35,510 nucleotides of DNA from an uncultured Endomicrobiia bacterium. GTDB taxonomy: Bacteria > Elusimicrobiota > Endomicrobiia > DTEH01. Of this stretch, positions 9,088 to 17,406 are shown in pieces. The notes below the pieces were generated by a model. The model was not told where the DNA came from. It did not search any database and saw nothing but the letters and a program-made list of their open reading frames with translations. The stretch lies in assembly GCA_938074745.1 (NCBI GenBank), contig CALJEJ010000024.1, positions 1 to 35,510 on the forward strand. Direction: 5' to 3'. The first letter of the stretch is position 1; each line of letters opens with the position of its first letter. The position numbers and the translations under genes were made by a program.

Positions 9088-9997
9088 AAAATTAATACTT
9101 TACTTTTTAGTTCTTGCTATCATAAATTTTTCGAACTGCAACAAGAAAAAAGAGGTTAAAAATATCAATTTGTCAGAACCTGCAGAAAAAATAGAAACAA
9201 AAATTCCTCAAGATGCAATAAATGTAGGCATTGGTGCAATTGTTTCTCCTAAGGAAGGATTTCTTTATTATAAAGAATTGTTAGATTACATTAGTAAAAA
9301 AATTTCAAAACCGATAGTTCTAAAACAAGGAAGATATGAAGAAATAAACCGTTTACTTAAATCTAACCAGATTGACCTTGCATTTATCTGCAGTGGTGCG
9401 TATGTAGAACTGCAAAAAGCTGCACAGGTAGAACTACTTGTGGCTCCTTTGGTAAATAACAAACCAGAGTATTATTCTTATATTATTGTCCATAGAGATA
9501 GTGAAATTGAAAACTTTTCAGACCTTAAAGGGAAGAGTTTTGCTTTTGTCGATCCGTTATCTAATTCTGGATATTTATTTCCTGTGTATTTAGTTGCTAA
9601 AAAAGGTAAAACTTATCAGAACTATTTTTCACGGACTATTTTCACATATAGTCATGACAATTCAATCATTGCAGTAGCAGAAAAGTTAATAGACGCAGCA
9701 GCAGTGGACAGTTTAATATACAACTGGCTTTCTGAAACAAATCCTGAACTTGTGTCAAAAACAAAAATTATTTTAACTTCGCCACCGTTCGGTATCCCGC
9801 CAGTTGTAGTACATAAAAATTTTAATTTAAAAAAAGAAATTAAAAAAATATTTCTGGAATTAGATAAAGAAGACGAGGGTAAAAAAATTCTTGCTAAATT
9901 AAGAATTGATAAATTTATATCTCCTGATGACAAAATATATGATTTTATCCGAGAAATGAAAATTAAAGTGAATGAGTTACAAAGATTAAATGAATGA
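9080..9997 (+). CDS. PhnD-like periplasmic substrate-binding protein
   Basis: A 305-residue PhnD/TtrS-type binding protein. The N-terminus is hydrophobic (KKLILYFLVLAIINFSNC) with a Cys at a weak lipobox, so it may be a lipoprotein. After a linker comes the type II binding fold: NVGIGAIVSPKEGF, LLKSNQIDLAFICSGAYVEL, DLKGKSFAFVDPLSNSGYLFP and SPPFGIPPVVVHKN. These are typical PhnD-family landmarks. No ABC permease or ATPase is near. A histidine kinase and an NtrC regulator follow, so it is more likely a sensory subunit presenting a ligand, perhaps an oxyanion or phosphonate-like compound, to the kinase than a transporter part. Confidence 0.85.
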   Translation: MNKKLILYFLVLAIINFSNCNKKKEVKNINLSEPAEKIETKIPQDAINVGIGAIVSPKEGFLYYKELLDYISKKISKPIVLKQGRYEEINRLLKSNQIDLAFICSGAYVELQKAAQVELLVAPLVNNKPEYYSYIIVHRDSEIENFSDLKGKSFAFVDPLSNSGYLFPVYLVAKKGKTYQNYFSRTIFTYSHDNSIIAVAEKLIDAAAVDSLIYNWLSETNPELVSKTKIILTSPPFGIPPVVVHKNFNLKKEIKKIFLELDKEDEGKKILAKLRIDKFISPDDKIYDFIREMKIKVNELQRLNE

Positions 9998-10047
9998 TTA
10001 CTTTTAATCGTTGTAATCGTATTTCATGAATCGCAGTAATCAAAATA

Positions 10048-11496
10048 ATGAAAATCCATACGAAGATTATATTACTTTTGATTATAGTCATTTTTAGTTT
10101 AGGTTTTAGTGTTATTTTTTTTGTTAAGGAATTTATTTCAGGTCGTTTATCTGCTGAATTAGATGAAATGGGATTATGTATAGCACGGAATCTGGCTTCT
10201 AATTGTATTGAACCTATTTTGGTTGAGGATTTAGTAAAATTACAAAAAATGATTTCTGATACAAAACAATTAGAGAAACACATCGTTTATGTTTTTATTC
10301 TGGATACTCAAAGTGTACCTGTGGTACATACTTTTGGCGATTATTTCCCTAAAGGATTAGCTGATGCAGTATCTGGAATAAAGACTGCAGTAGGGGCTTT
10401 AGCCCCGTATAACGAACCTAAAGGTTCTACTCCGTATCAGATTCAAATTTTGAGTACTGAACAAGGGTTAATTAGAGATATTGCTTTCCCTATTTTAAAT
10501 GGAAGATTAGGAACTTTACACTTAGGTATTTCTGAAAAATATATTCAAGAGATAGTTTCTGCTATTGTGAACAGGTTGATTTTAATTATTTGTATCATTA
10601 CAGTTATGGGTATAGTGTTGACTTATTTTTTTGCTAATCGTACACTTTCAGAATTAAAAAAAGTAATAAAATCTATCAAAAAGATTGGTGAAGGCGATTT
10701 TAGTCAAAGAATCAATGTAAAATCAAAAGATGAAATAGGCCTGTTAGCGAAAACTTTTAATGAGATGGCAGAAAAACTTGAAAACACAAATATTCAACTT
10801 AAAAATGCTCAAACTCAATTAATTCAGACAGCAAAGATGGCTACTGTAGGACAGTTTGCTGCAGGTGTTGCTCATGAGATTAACAATCCGTTAGCTGGGA
10901 TTTTAAACTGTGTTCGTAGTTTATTAGCTGATCCTGAAATAAAAGGTCAGAAAAGAGGATATTTAGAATTAACTTTGAAAGGATTATTAAGAATAGAAAA
11001 CACAATTAAACAAATTTTAAGTTTTTCTAGTAAACATGAGTTTAAAGTAATGTTAGCCGATGTGAATCAGTTAATTAAAGAATCTTTAGAGTTTGTTAAA
11101 CATCGGTTAACAGAACAAAAAGTTGTTTTAGAATTAAATCTCTCAGAATCTTTACCTAAAATATTATGTGACCCTTACAAAATTCAACAGGTATTTTTAA
11201 ATATAATATCAAATGCTTTAGATGCATTGACCGTAGGTGGTAAGTTAAGTATTAGTACTGCTATGATAGATAAAAATATTGAGATCATTTTTATTGACAA
11301 TGGTAAAGGAATTAAAGAAGAACATTTAGATAAAGTGTTTGACCCATTTTTTACTACTAAAGAAGTTGGTAAAGGTGTAGGATTAGGTCTTTCAATAAGT
11401 TATAGTATAATTCAGCAGCATAAAGGAACAATAAGTATAAAAAGTAAAGAAAACCAAGGTACAACTGTAGTAATTAGGTTGCCAGTTAACAATTAA
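10048..11496 (+). CDS. Membrane sensor histidine kinase with HAMP domain
   Basis: A 482-residue two-component kinase of NtrB/AtoS-like build. It has a membrane helix at about 7-27, a periplasmic sensor region (30-170), a second helix (about 175-196), HAMP (196-250) and a HisKA helix with H276 in AAGVAHEINNP. The ATPase domain has QQVFLNIISNALDAL, IDNGKGI and GVGLGLSIS. The sensor carries an in-frame GGAGTAG palindrome encoding about residues 114-129 (AVGALAPYNEPKGSTP). The 50-base spacer upstream has repeated GATTAC/GTAATC words. It lies between a PhnD-like binding protein and an NtrC regulator, which are its likely partners. Confidence 0.9.
   Translation: MKIHTKIILLLIIVIFSLGFSVIFFVKEFISGRLSAELDEMGLCIARNLASNCIEPILVEDLVKLQKMISDTKQLEKHIVYVFILDTQSVPVVHTFGDYFPKGLADAVSGIKTAVGALAPYNEPKGSTPYQIQILSTEQGLIRDIAFPILNGRLGTLHLGISEKYIQEIVSAIVNRLILIICIITVMGIVLTYFFANRTLSELKKVIKSIKKIGEGDFSQRINVKSKDEIGLLAKTFNEMAEKLENTNIQLKNAQTQLIQTAKMATVGQFAAGVAHEINNPLAGILNCVRSLLADPEIKGQKRGYLELTLKGLLRIENTIKQILSFSSKHEFKVMLADVNQLIKESLEFVKHRLTEQKVVLELNLSESLPKILCDPYKIQQVFLNIISNALDALTVGGKLSISTAMIDKNIEIIFIDNGKGIKEEHLDKVFDPFFTTKEVGKGVGLGLSISYSIIQQHKGTISIKSKENQGTTVVIRLPVNN
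10387..10433 (+). repeat. Full-length GGAGTAG palindrome inside the kinase sensor domain
   Basis: A 47-bp inverted repeat: GCAGTAGGGGCTTTAGCCCC + GT, TATA spacer, AACGAACCTAAAGGTTCTAC + TCC. Both halves hold their own small hairpin with compensatory changes (GGGGC/GCCCC, AACCT/AGGTT). It is translated without a stop. Confidence 0.85.
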
Positions 11497-11518
11497 AATA
11501 TATAATCGCTGTAATCAT

Positions 11519-12856
11519 ATGAAGAAAAAAATATTAGTTGTTGATGATGAAGAACTTATGCGTATAACTCTTAGGGATAGTTTAATAAAAGAAGGGTATG
11601 AAGTAGAGGTAGCGTGTGATGGTGAAGAAGGATGGGAAAAGTTTAAAAAAGAATATCCTGTATTGGTCTTAACTGATCTCAAACTTCCGGGGATGGATGG
11701 TATCCAACTTTTAGAAAAAATTAAAAGTATTTCTTCTGATACGATAGTGATAGTCATTACGGGTTATGGAACAATAGAATCTGCAGTCCAAGCAATGAAG
11801 TTAGGCGCTTATGATTATATCTGCAAACCTTTTATTCTTGAAGATATGGTTCTTTTAGTAAAAAGAGCATTTGAAGTTTATAATCTTAGAGAAGAAAACA
11901 AGAACTTGAAAAGTAAACTAAAAGAAAGTTATAAGTTAGGAGATATAATTGGTAAAAGTGAGAAGATGCAAGAAGTTTACCGAATGATTACAGCTGTAGC
12001 TAAGACTACTGCAACTGTTATTATTTATGGTGAAACAGGTACTGGGAAAGAACTTGTTGCTGAAACTATACATAAACTTAGTCCACGAAAAAATAAACCA
12101 TTGATAAAAGTTAGTTGTGCAGCGCTTCCTGAAACATTGTTAGAGAGTGAATTGTTTGGTTACGAAAGAGGAGCGTTTACGGATGCTGTTTCTCGTAAAA
12201 TAGGCAGGTTTGAGATGGCTGATGGTGGAACTTTATTCCTTGACGATGTTGATGATATTAAACCAGAAGTTCAGGTAAAACTTTTACGTGTCTTGCAGGA
12301 AAGAAAGTTTGAACGTATAGGTGGGACAGAAACACTCCAGGTTGATGTTCGTATTATTGCTGCTAGTAAGAAAGATTTATTAGATTTAGTTAAAGAAGGA
12401 AAGTTTCGTGAAGACCTTTATTATAGGTTAAATGTTATTCCTATATATCTTGCCCCACTCAGGGAAAGAAAAGAAGATATTCCGTTGTTAGTAGAACATT
12501 TTATTGAAAAATATACAAAACCTGCAGGAGACACTAAAAAAGAAATATCTCCTGAAGCACTGGAAGTTTTGGTATCTTATAATTGGCCGGGAAATGTTAG
12601 AGAACTGGAAAACGTGATTAAACGAGTTGTAACTCTTTGTAATAAAGATAAAATTACTCCACAGGATTTACCTGAGTTTTTACAATATCAAAAACAACCT
12701 CCAAAAACAATTCAGGAAGTAGTAAAAGAATCAGAAAAAGAACATATTTTGAAAATACTTTCACAAACAAAAGGTCGTAAGAAAGAAGCTGCAAAAATAT
12801 TAGGTATCACTCCAAAAACACTCTGGCAGAAATTAAAAGAGTACGGGATTAAATAA
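11519..12856 (+). CDS. NtrC-family sigma-54-dependent response regulator
   Basis: A 445-residue activator with an N-terminal receiver (phosphoacceptor D53 in LTDLKLPG), an AAA+ domain with Walker A GETGTGKE (about 171-178), the sigma-54 contact loop GAFTDA (218-223; GAFTGA is the classical form) and Walker B GGTLFLDD, and a Fis-type helix-turn-helix at the end (AAKILGITPKTLWQKLKEYG). It follows the kinase by 22 bases, so they form a pair. A good -24/-12 promoter lies 138 bases past its stop, in front of the nqr operon, with two matched dyads between. This makes nqr its probable target. Confidence 0.93.
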   Translation: MKKKILVVDDEELMRITLRDSLIKEGYEVEVACDGEEGWEKFKKEYPVLVLTDLKLPGMDGIQLLEKIKSISSDTIVIVITGYGTIESAVQAMKLGAYDYICKPFILEDMVLLVKRAFEVYNLREENKNLKSKLKESYKLGDIIGKSEKMQEVYRMITAVAKTTATVIIYGETGTGKELVAETIHKLSPRKNKPLIKVSCAALPETLLESELFGYERGAFTDAVSRKIGRFEMADGGTLFLDDVDDIKPEVQVKLLRVLQERKFERIGGTETLQVDVRIIAASKKDLLDLVKEGKFREDLYYRLNVIPIYLAPLRERKEDIPLLVEHFIEKYTKPAGDTKKEISPEALEVLVSYNWPGNVRELENVIKRVVTLCNKDKITPQDLPEFLQYQKQPPKTIQEVVKESEKEHILKILSQTKGRKKEAAKILGITPKTLWQKLKEYGIK

Positions 12857-12900
12857 TCAGATAAAACATAAAAACCCCCCACCCACAGGTTTGTTTCTAT

Positions 12901-12937
12901 ATTACTTTTTAGTAATCAGCGATTACCAAATGGTAAT
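12901..12937 (+). promoter_or_regulatory. Paired 16-bp dyads, candidate NtrC-type enhancer sites
   Basis: ATTACTTTTTAGTAAT (12901-12916) and ATTACCAAATGGTAAT (12922-12937) share the form ATTACY-N4-RGTAAT. Their centres are 21 bp apart, two helical turns, and lie about 80-100 bp upstream of the -24/-12 promoter. GATTAC/GTAATC words also recur in other spacers here, so a repeat origin is possible. Confidence 0.5.
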
Positions 12938-12993
12938 ATCGTGATAATCCAAAAATTATAAAATTTCGTCGGATAATACAATATTTATCAATT

Positions 12994-13010
12994 TGGCAGA
13001 TTTGTTGCAT
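12994..13010 (+). promoter_or_regulatory. Sigma-54 (-24/-12) promoter of the nqr operon
   Basis: TGGCAGATTTGTTGCAT matches TGGCAC-N5-TTGCW at all but one core position, with exactly 10 bases between GG (-24 region) and GC (-12 region). Transcription would start near 13020, leaving only about ten bases of leader before the ATG at 13030. Confidence 0.7.
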
Positions 13011-13029
13011 ATAGCCTTTTTAAGAAACT

Positions 13030-14520
13030 ATGATTTCAAAATATAAAACATTTCCTGGCGGATACAAGTTTACTAACATTTCAGGCCAGCCACAAGAAAA
13101 ATTGGTTGAATTAAAAATACCACAGATAGTTATTATTCCCTTAAAACAAGGTTTTGGTAATGAAGTCCCGCCACTGGTAAAACCCGGTGATAAGGTTAAA
13201 GCAGGACAAATCATTGGCAGAGATGATAATTCAGTTTCTTCTCCTGTGCATTCAACAGTCAATGGTGAAGTTTTAGAAATAAAGAAAATAAATTATTTCA
13301 AACAGGAAATAAATTCTGTTATAATAAAATCAGATGGGACACCTGACTGGCAACCGTTAGAAGGACACAATGCTGATTGGACAAAACTACCTGTTGAAAA
13401 AATAGAAGAATTAGTTTATCTTTCCGGAGCATCTTCGTTAGACAGAGAAGGTATACCAACCAGATTTAAAAGTTCAATTATCTTACCTCAAGATGTTGAA
13501 AATCTTATTATTCACGGTATAGGTTCAGAGATATATAATTTATCCTTAGGTGTCCTGCTTGCTGGCAAAAAAATATTTCATTTCGTTGACGGAATAAAAA
13601 TCCTGAAAACAATTTTACCAAAATCAAAAGTATATTTGGCATTAAATAGATACCATAAAAACTTAATTGAACAAATATCAAAACTTACTTCTGGTTTAGA
13701 CTGGCTTGAAATCCAGCCGTTAGAACCAAAATATCCACAAGGGTATGATGAAATGCTTGTCCCTACATTGCTCGGGAAAAAGTTCCCATACGGATATTCA
13801 GCAGCAAATATAGGTGTTGTAGTATTAAACATTCAGGCGGTACTACATGTTTATGAAGCAGTAGTTGAAGGTAAACCTTTAATAGAACGAACAATAGCGT
13901 TATGTGGTGAAGGGTTTAAAGAGAATCTTCATATAAAAGTTAGAGTTGGTACACCTCTTAAAGATATAATTTCTCAAAGATTAAAAGAAAATATAGAAGT
14001 AAGAATCGTATTAAACAGTCTTCTAACAGGTGTACGACTTAAAGATTTATCATTGCCAATAAATAGAACTTATTCCCAAATAATATCTATACCTGAAAAC
14101 AGAAACAGGGAATTTCTTTCTTTTTTAAGGCCTGGTGTAAAAAGAGATTCTTACAGTAATACTTTTCTGTCAAAATTTTTACAATTTTTTAAAAAAGAAC
14201 TAAATACAAACATCCACGGTGAACCAAGACCATGTATTTCTTGTGGTTATTGTGAAGAAGTTTGTCCTGTAGGTATTATACCTCATCTTATTTATAGATA
14301 TGTTGAAAGGAACATAATAGAACAAACTTTGATAAATTACGGAATTTTTGACTGTATAGAATGTAATTTATGCAGTTATGTTTGTCCATCAAAAATACCG
14401 TTGGCAAAATTTATTAAAGATGGACAACAAAAACTTATAAATCTTGGCTGTGACCGTTCTTTAAGGATACTGCCATATTTTGATTTAAAAGGGCTTGAAG
14501 AGTATAGAGGAGTAAAATGA
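13030..14520 (+). CDS. nqrA: NqrA/RnfC-type subunit with two [4Fe-4S] motifs
   Basis: First subunit of a Na+-translocating NQR-type complex, 496 residues. The N-terminus (FPGGYKF...IVIIPLKQGFG...LVKPGDKVKAGQIIG...SPVHSTVNGEV) is the RnfC/NqrA biotinyl-like barrel. The middle includes GYSAANIGVVVLNIQAVLHVYEAVVEGKPLIER, RnfC-like. FLSFLRPGVKRDSYSNTFLS resembles the NqrA region before the C-terminus. It then has two complete ferredoxin motifs, C402-x2-C405-x2-C408-x3-C412P and C442-x2-C445-x2-C448-x3-C452P. Classical NqrA has lost these, whereas RnfC keeps them. The remaining genes are NQR-like, so I name it by position. No clear Shine-Dalgarno is present. Confidence 0.85.
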   Translation: MISKYKTFPGGYKFTNISGQPQEKLVELKIPQIVIIPLKQGFGNEVPPLVKPGDKVKAGQIIGRDDNSVSSPVHSTVNGEVLEIKKINYFKQEINSVIIKSDGTPDWQPLEGHNADWTKLPVEKIEELVYLSGASSLDREGIPTRFKSSIILPQDVENLIIHGIGSEIYNLSLGVLLAGKKIFHFVDGIKILKTILPKSKVYLALNRYHKNLIEQISKLTSGLDWLEIQPLEPKYPQGYDEMLVPTLLGKKFPYGYSAANIGVVVLNIQAVLHVYEAVVEGKPLIERTIALCGEGFKENLHIKVRVGTPLKDIISQRLKENIEVRIVLNSLLTGVRLKDLSLPINRTYSQIISIPENRNREFLSFLRPGVKRDSYSNTFLSKFLQFFKKELNTNIHGEPRPCISCGYCEEVCPVGIIPHLIYRYVERNIIEQTLINYGIFDCIECNLCSYVCPSKIPLAKFIKDGQQKLINLGCDRSLRILPYFDLKGLEEYRGVK

Positions 14521-14558
14521 GTTAATAGTTGATAGTCCACTGTCCATAGTCCACAGAG
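14521..14558 (+). repeat. GTCCATAGTCCAC spacer repeat between nqrA and nqrB
   Basis: GATAGTCCACTGTCCATAGT + CCACAG fills the short gap between two nqr genes. The same words occur upstream of the response regulator (20937-21008), inside the polyprenyl synthase and at the end of tatC. Confidence 0.7.
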
Positions 14559-14567
14559 GATAGATAA

Positions 14568-15605
14568 ATGAAACAAGTTAGAATATTGATTGATAAATTA
14601 TACAAAATAAAATCGCTGTCAAAATTTAAGCCAGTACTTAATGCTATTGACGAGTTTTTCTTTGGTACAGATAAAGTTACTGTAATTTCCTTGCGTTCTC
14701 CACATATACTTGATAATATTGATATAAAACGGTATATGTCAACAGTAATAATTGCACTGCTTCCTGCAACAATTGCAGCAATATACTTTTATGGTTTAAA
14801 AGTTTTATTGATTATTGCTGTTTCTTACATCTTTGGTGGTTTAGTAGAAGTAATTTTCGCTATCGTAAGAAGAAAAGAAATTCATGAAGGATTTCTTGTT
14901 ACAGGGCTTATATTTCCTTTACTATTACCACCGACTGTACCTTTATGGGTAGTAGCGGTAGGGATAATATTTGGTGTTTTTATTGGCAAGGAAGTGTTCG
15001 GCGGGACCGGAAGAAATATTTTCAATCCTGCATTAGTAGGTAGATTGTTTATCACAATATGTTTTCCTGTGATAATGACTACACAGTGGCAACAACCGTT
15101 CAGTGATGCTATTACTTCTGCTACACCTTTGATGATTTACAAAACTACACATACTTTGACACCTCTTTTAGACCTTTTATTAGGCAAAACTCCGGGAAGT
15201 CTTGGAGAAACATTCCGTTTAGGGATAATTCTTGGTGGTATATTTTTGATAATTACAAAAGTAGCGAACTGGCGTGTTCCTTTATCTTATTTACTTTCTG
15301 TTTTTATATTTTCGTTTATTGGGAACAAATTATGGCCACAAAAGTTTGCTCCGCCTGTGTTCCAAATTTTAACAGGTGGACTTTTGTTTGGCGCATTTTT
15401 TATGGCAACAGATCCTGTAACAACACCGTTTACAAAACAAGGTAAATGGATAGCAGGTATACTTTGTGGATTGTTAACAGTACTAATTAGAGGTTTATCT
15501 GGTTATGTTGAAGGTGTAATGTTTTCTATAATTCTTATGAACGGTTTTTCTCCATTAATAGACCAGTTAGTACTTAAAGTAAAGTATGCAACTTCGCTGC
15601 GGTAA
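14568..15605 (+). CDS. nqrB: NQR membrane subunit B (FMN-binding, NqrB/RnfD family)
   Basis: Polytopic subunit that carries a covalent FMN and takes part in Na+-coupled electron transfer to quinone. NqrB signatures are EVIFAIVRRKEIHEGFLVTG, PPTVPLW, GKEVFGGTGRNIFNPALVGR, GSLGETF and MATDPVTTPFTKQGKW. The flavin threonine is T186 in DAITSATPL, where the SATPL context is closer to RnfD than to the GATAL of Vibrio NqrB. At 345 residues it is shorter than Vibrio NqrB (about 410) and near RnfD size. agagga precedes the ATG. It fits the second position of an nqrABCDEF operon. Confidence 0.93.
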   Translation: MKQVRILIDKLYKIKSLSKFKPVLNAIDEFFFGTDKVTVISLRSPHILDNIDIKRYMSTVIIALLPATIAAIYFYGLKVLLIIAVSYIFGGLVEVIFAIVRRKEIHEGFLVTGLIFPLLLPPTVPLWVVAVGIIFGVFIGKEVFGGTGRNIFNPALVGRLFITICFPVIMTTQWQQPFSDAITSATPLMIYKTTHTLTPLLDLLLGKTPGSLGETFRLGIILGGIFLIITKVANWRVPLSYLLSVFIFSFIGNKLWPQKFAPPVFQILTGGLLFGAFFMATDPVTTPFTKQGKWIAGILCGLLTVLIRGLSGYVEGVMFSIILMNGFSPLIDQLVLKVKYATSLR

Positions 15606-15617
15606 TCATTCTTAGGT

Positions 15618-16190
15618 ATGAAAGAGAAAATATCAATAATACTATTTGTAATAGTGTTAGGTAGTATATCATCAGGATTACTTGTAGGTATAAATTCTTG
15701 GACAAAACCTAAGGTGATAAAGAACAAAGAATTAAAACTGAAATCAAGTATACTTGATGTTTTCGGAATTAAATATGAAAAAGATACCATTGAGAGTGTC
15801 TTCAGTCAGAATATAGAAACATTTGAAAAAAACGGCACTGTATTTTATAGAACAAAAACTAATGAGATTGCATTTAAATATTCAGGTTCTGGTCTTTGGG
15901 GACCAATCTCAGGTGTTATTGCTTTGAATCCAGATTTAGATACTATTAAAGGGATAAAAATACTTCATCAAGAAGAAACTCCAGGATTAGGTGGCAGGAT
16001 TGCAGAACAAGAGTTTTTGTCACAGTTTAAAAATAAAAAGATTACTCCAAAACTCGTAATAGTTGTAAAGGAAAAAGCAAAACAAGAAAATGAAGTTGAC
16101 GGGATAACCGGTGCTACTATGACTTGTAAATCATTTGAGGAACTGTTGAATAAAGATATTAAGGAGCATTTAGAATGTTTAAAAAAATAA
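15618..16190 (+). CDS. nqrC: NQR subunit C (FMN-binding, NqrC/RnfG family)
   Basis: A 190-residue subunit with one N-terminal membrane anchor (about 5-27) and a periplasmic FMN-binding domain. The covalent flavin motif is TGATMT (164-169), with T169 the expected attachment residue. SGSGLWGPISGVIAL and HQEETPGLGGRI are the family's conserved stretches. It is shorter than Vibrio NqrC (about 257) and closer to RnfG in size. It starts 12 bases after nqrB and its end overlaps nqrD by 16 bases, which indicates translational coupling. Confidence 0.92.
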   Translation: MKEKISIILFVIVLGSISSGLLVGINSWTKPKVIKNKELKLKSSILDVFGIKYEKDTIESVFSQNIETFEKNGTVFYRTKTNEIAFKYSGSGLWGPISGVIALNPDLDTIKGIKILHQEETPGLGGRIAEQEFLSQFKNKKITPKLVIVVKEKAKQENEVDGITGATMTCKSFEELLNKDIKEHLECLKK

Positions 16191-16804
16191 AAAAACTAAC
16201 TTATACAAGACCATTTAGAATAATAATAAATGGCCTCTGGAAAGATAATCCAATATTCTGTATGGTATTAGGTATATGCTCATCTTTGGCAATAACTAAC
16301 CGTGTAGAGAACGCAATTGCTATGGGTTTAGGTGTAACTTTTGTAACTGTAGCTACTTCAGTTATAATTTCAGCAATGAGAAATTTTATTCCATCACGAG
16401 TTAGAATGATAACATACATGGTTGTTATTTCTACATTTGTAATTTGTGTTGACCAGTTCTTGAAAGCGTTCTTCCCAACAATATCTGAAGCAATGGGTCC
16501 TTATGTAGGATTAATTATTACGAACTGTATAGTTATGGGTAGAGCAGAAGGGTTTGCAATGAAAAACCCTGTTGTTTATTCGTTTTTGGACGCTTTATCT
16601 TGTGGTATCGGTTATACTTATACGCTTCTTATTATATCAATAATAAGAGAAATATTAGCATTCGGGACAATATTAAGATATAGAGTTATGCCACAAACTT
16701 GGACAAACTGGGTAGCATTAGCAATGGCGCCAGGAGCATTTGTTTTGCTGGCTTTATATTTATGGATAATGAGAACACTTGCAAAAGTAGAACCTGAGAA
16801 ATAG
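16175..16804 (+). CDS. nqrD: NQR membrane subunit D (NqrD/RnfE family)
   Basis: A six-helix membrane subunit of 209 residues. NPIFCMVLGICSSLAITNRVENAIAMGLGV and LIITNCIVMGRAEGFA are diagnostic for NqrD. C29 and C118 match the pair that, with two Cys of NqrE, holds the intramembrane Fe centre between the D and E subunits. Its ATG lies inside the end of nqrC and has aaggag upstream. The overlapping genes and the NqrD-like rather than RnfE-like signature support an NQR assignment for the membrane core. Confidence 0.94.
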   Translation: MFKKIKKLTYTRPFRIIINGLWKDNPIFCMVLGICSSLAITNRVENAIAMGLGVTFVTVATSVIISAMRNFIPSRVRMITYMVVISTFVICVDQFLKAFFPTISEAMGPYVGLIITNCIVMGRAEGFAMKNPVVYSFLDALSCGIGYTYTLLIISIIREILAFGTILRYRVMPQTWTNWVALAMAPGAFVLLALYLWIMRTLAKVEPEK

Positions 16805-16815
16805 GTACGAAAAAT

Positions 16816-17406
16816 ATGAATACACATCCTCTACTAATATTTATAGCGGCAATTTTTCCACACAATATCGCGTTAACTTACATACTCGGTATGTGCCCTC
16901 TAATAGCAATATCAAAAAATCTTAAGACTGCTTTTGGTATGGGGATATCAGTAATTTTTGTAGTGACTTTGACTGCGGTTATAAATTGGTTCGTATATAA
17001 TTTGATTTTATTACCTACAAATAGCCAAATAATTTCGTATGTAATTTTTATTATAACAATAGCGGCATCTGTGCAACTTGTAGAAATGCTTCTTGAAAGA
17101 TTTTTCCCACCACTACAAGTGGCATTTGGTATATTTTTACCATTGATAACTGTCAACTGTATAGTTCTTGCAGTTTCACTATTTATGGTATTAAGAGAAT
17201 ACGATTTCATAAAAACGGTATGTTTTGCTTCAGGTAGTGCTATTGGATGGGCAATTACAATTGTAACAGTTTCAGCAATAAAAGAAAAATTGTTACTCAT
17301 AGCTGATATACCGAAGGGATTAAAAGGGCCTGCAATAACAATGATAATTTTAGGAATTTTATCACTTGCTTTTATGGGATTTGGAGGGATGGTGAAAATA
17401 AGATGA
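16816..17406 (+). CDS. nqrE: NQR membrane subunit E (NqrE/RnfA family)
   Basis: A six-helix membrane subunit, 196 residues, inverted-topology partner of NqrD. Family landmarks are NIALTYILGMCPLIAISK, LVEMLLERFFPPLQVAFGIFLPLITVNCIVL and the end LSLAFMGFGGM. C27 and C115 are the expected Fe ligands shared with NqrD. ERFFPPLY/Q-type and GIFLPLITVNC motifs are seen in NqrE. Its stop overlaps the nqrF start (ATGA), so the two are coupled. Confidence 0.94.
   Translation: MNTHPLLIFIAAIFPHNIALTYILGMCPLIAISKNLKTAFGMGISVIFVVTLTAVINWFVYNLILLPTNSQIISYVIFIITIAASVQLVEMLLERFFPPLQVAFGIFLPLITVNCIVLAVSLFMVLREYDFIKTVCFASGSAIGWAITIVTVSAIKEKLLLIADIPKGLKGPAITMIILGILSLAFMGFGGMVKIR

Noticed and set aside
12134-12190. 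GAFTDA in place of GAFTGA as a sign of an inactive activator
   Set aside because: The rest of the AAA+ core is intact and this variation appears in functional family members, as far as I recall.
13030-14520. Calling the whole operon RNF because of the RnfC-like first gene
   Set aside because: NqrF-type NADH reductase, NqrB, NqrD and NqrE signatures, and absence of RnfB outweigh it.
16878-17300. 140-residue minus-strand ORF and the other long antisense ORFs
   Set aside because: They lie opposite conserved genes and have no ribosome-binding site or recognisable domain; they are shadows.
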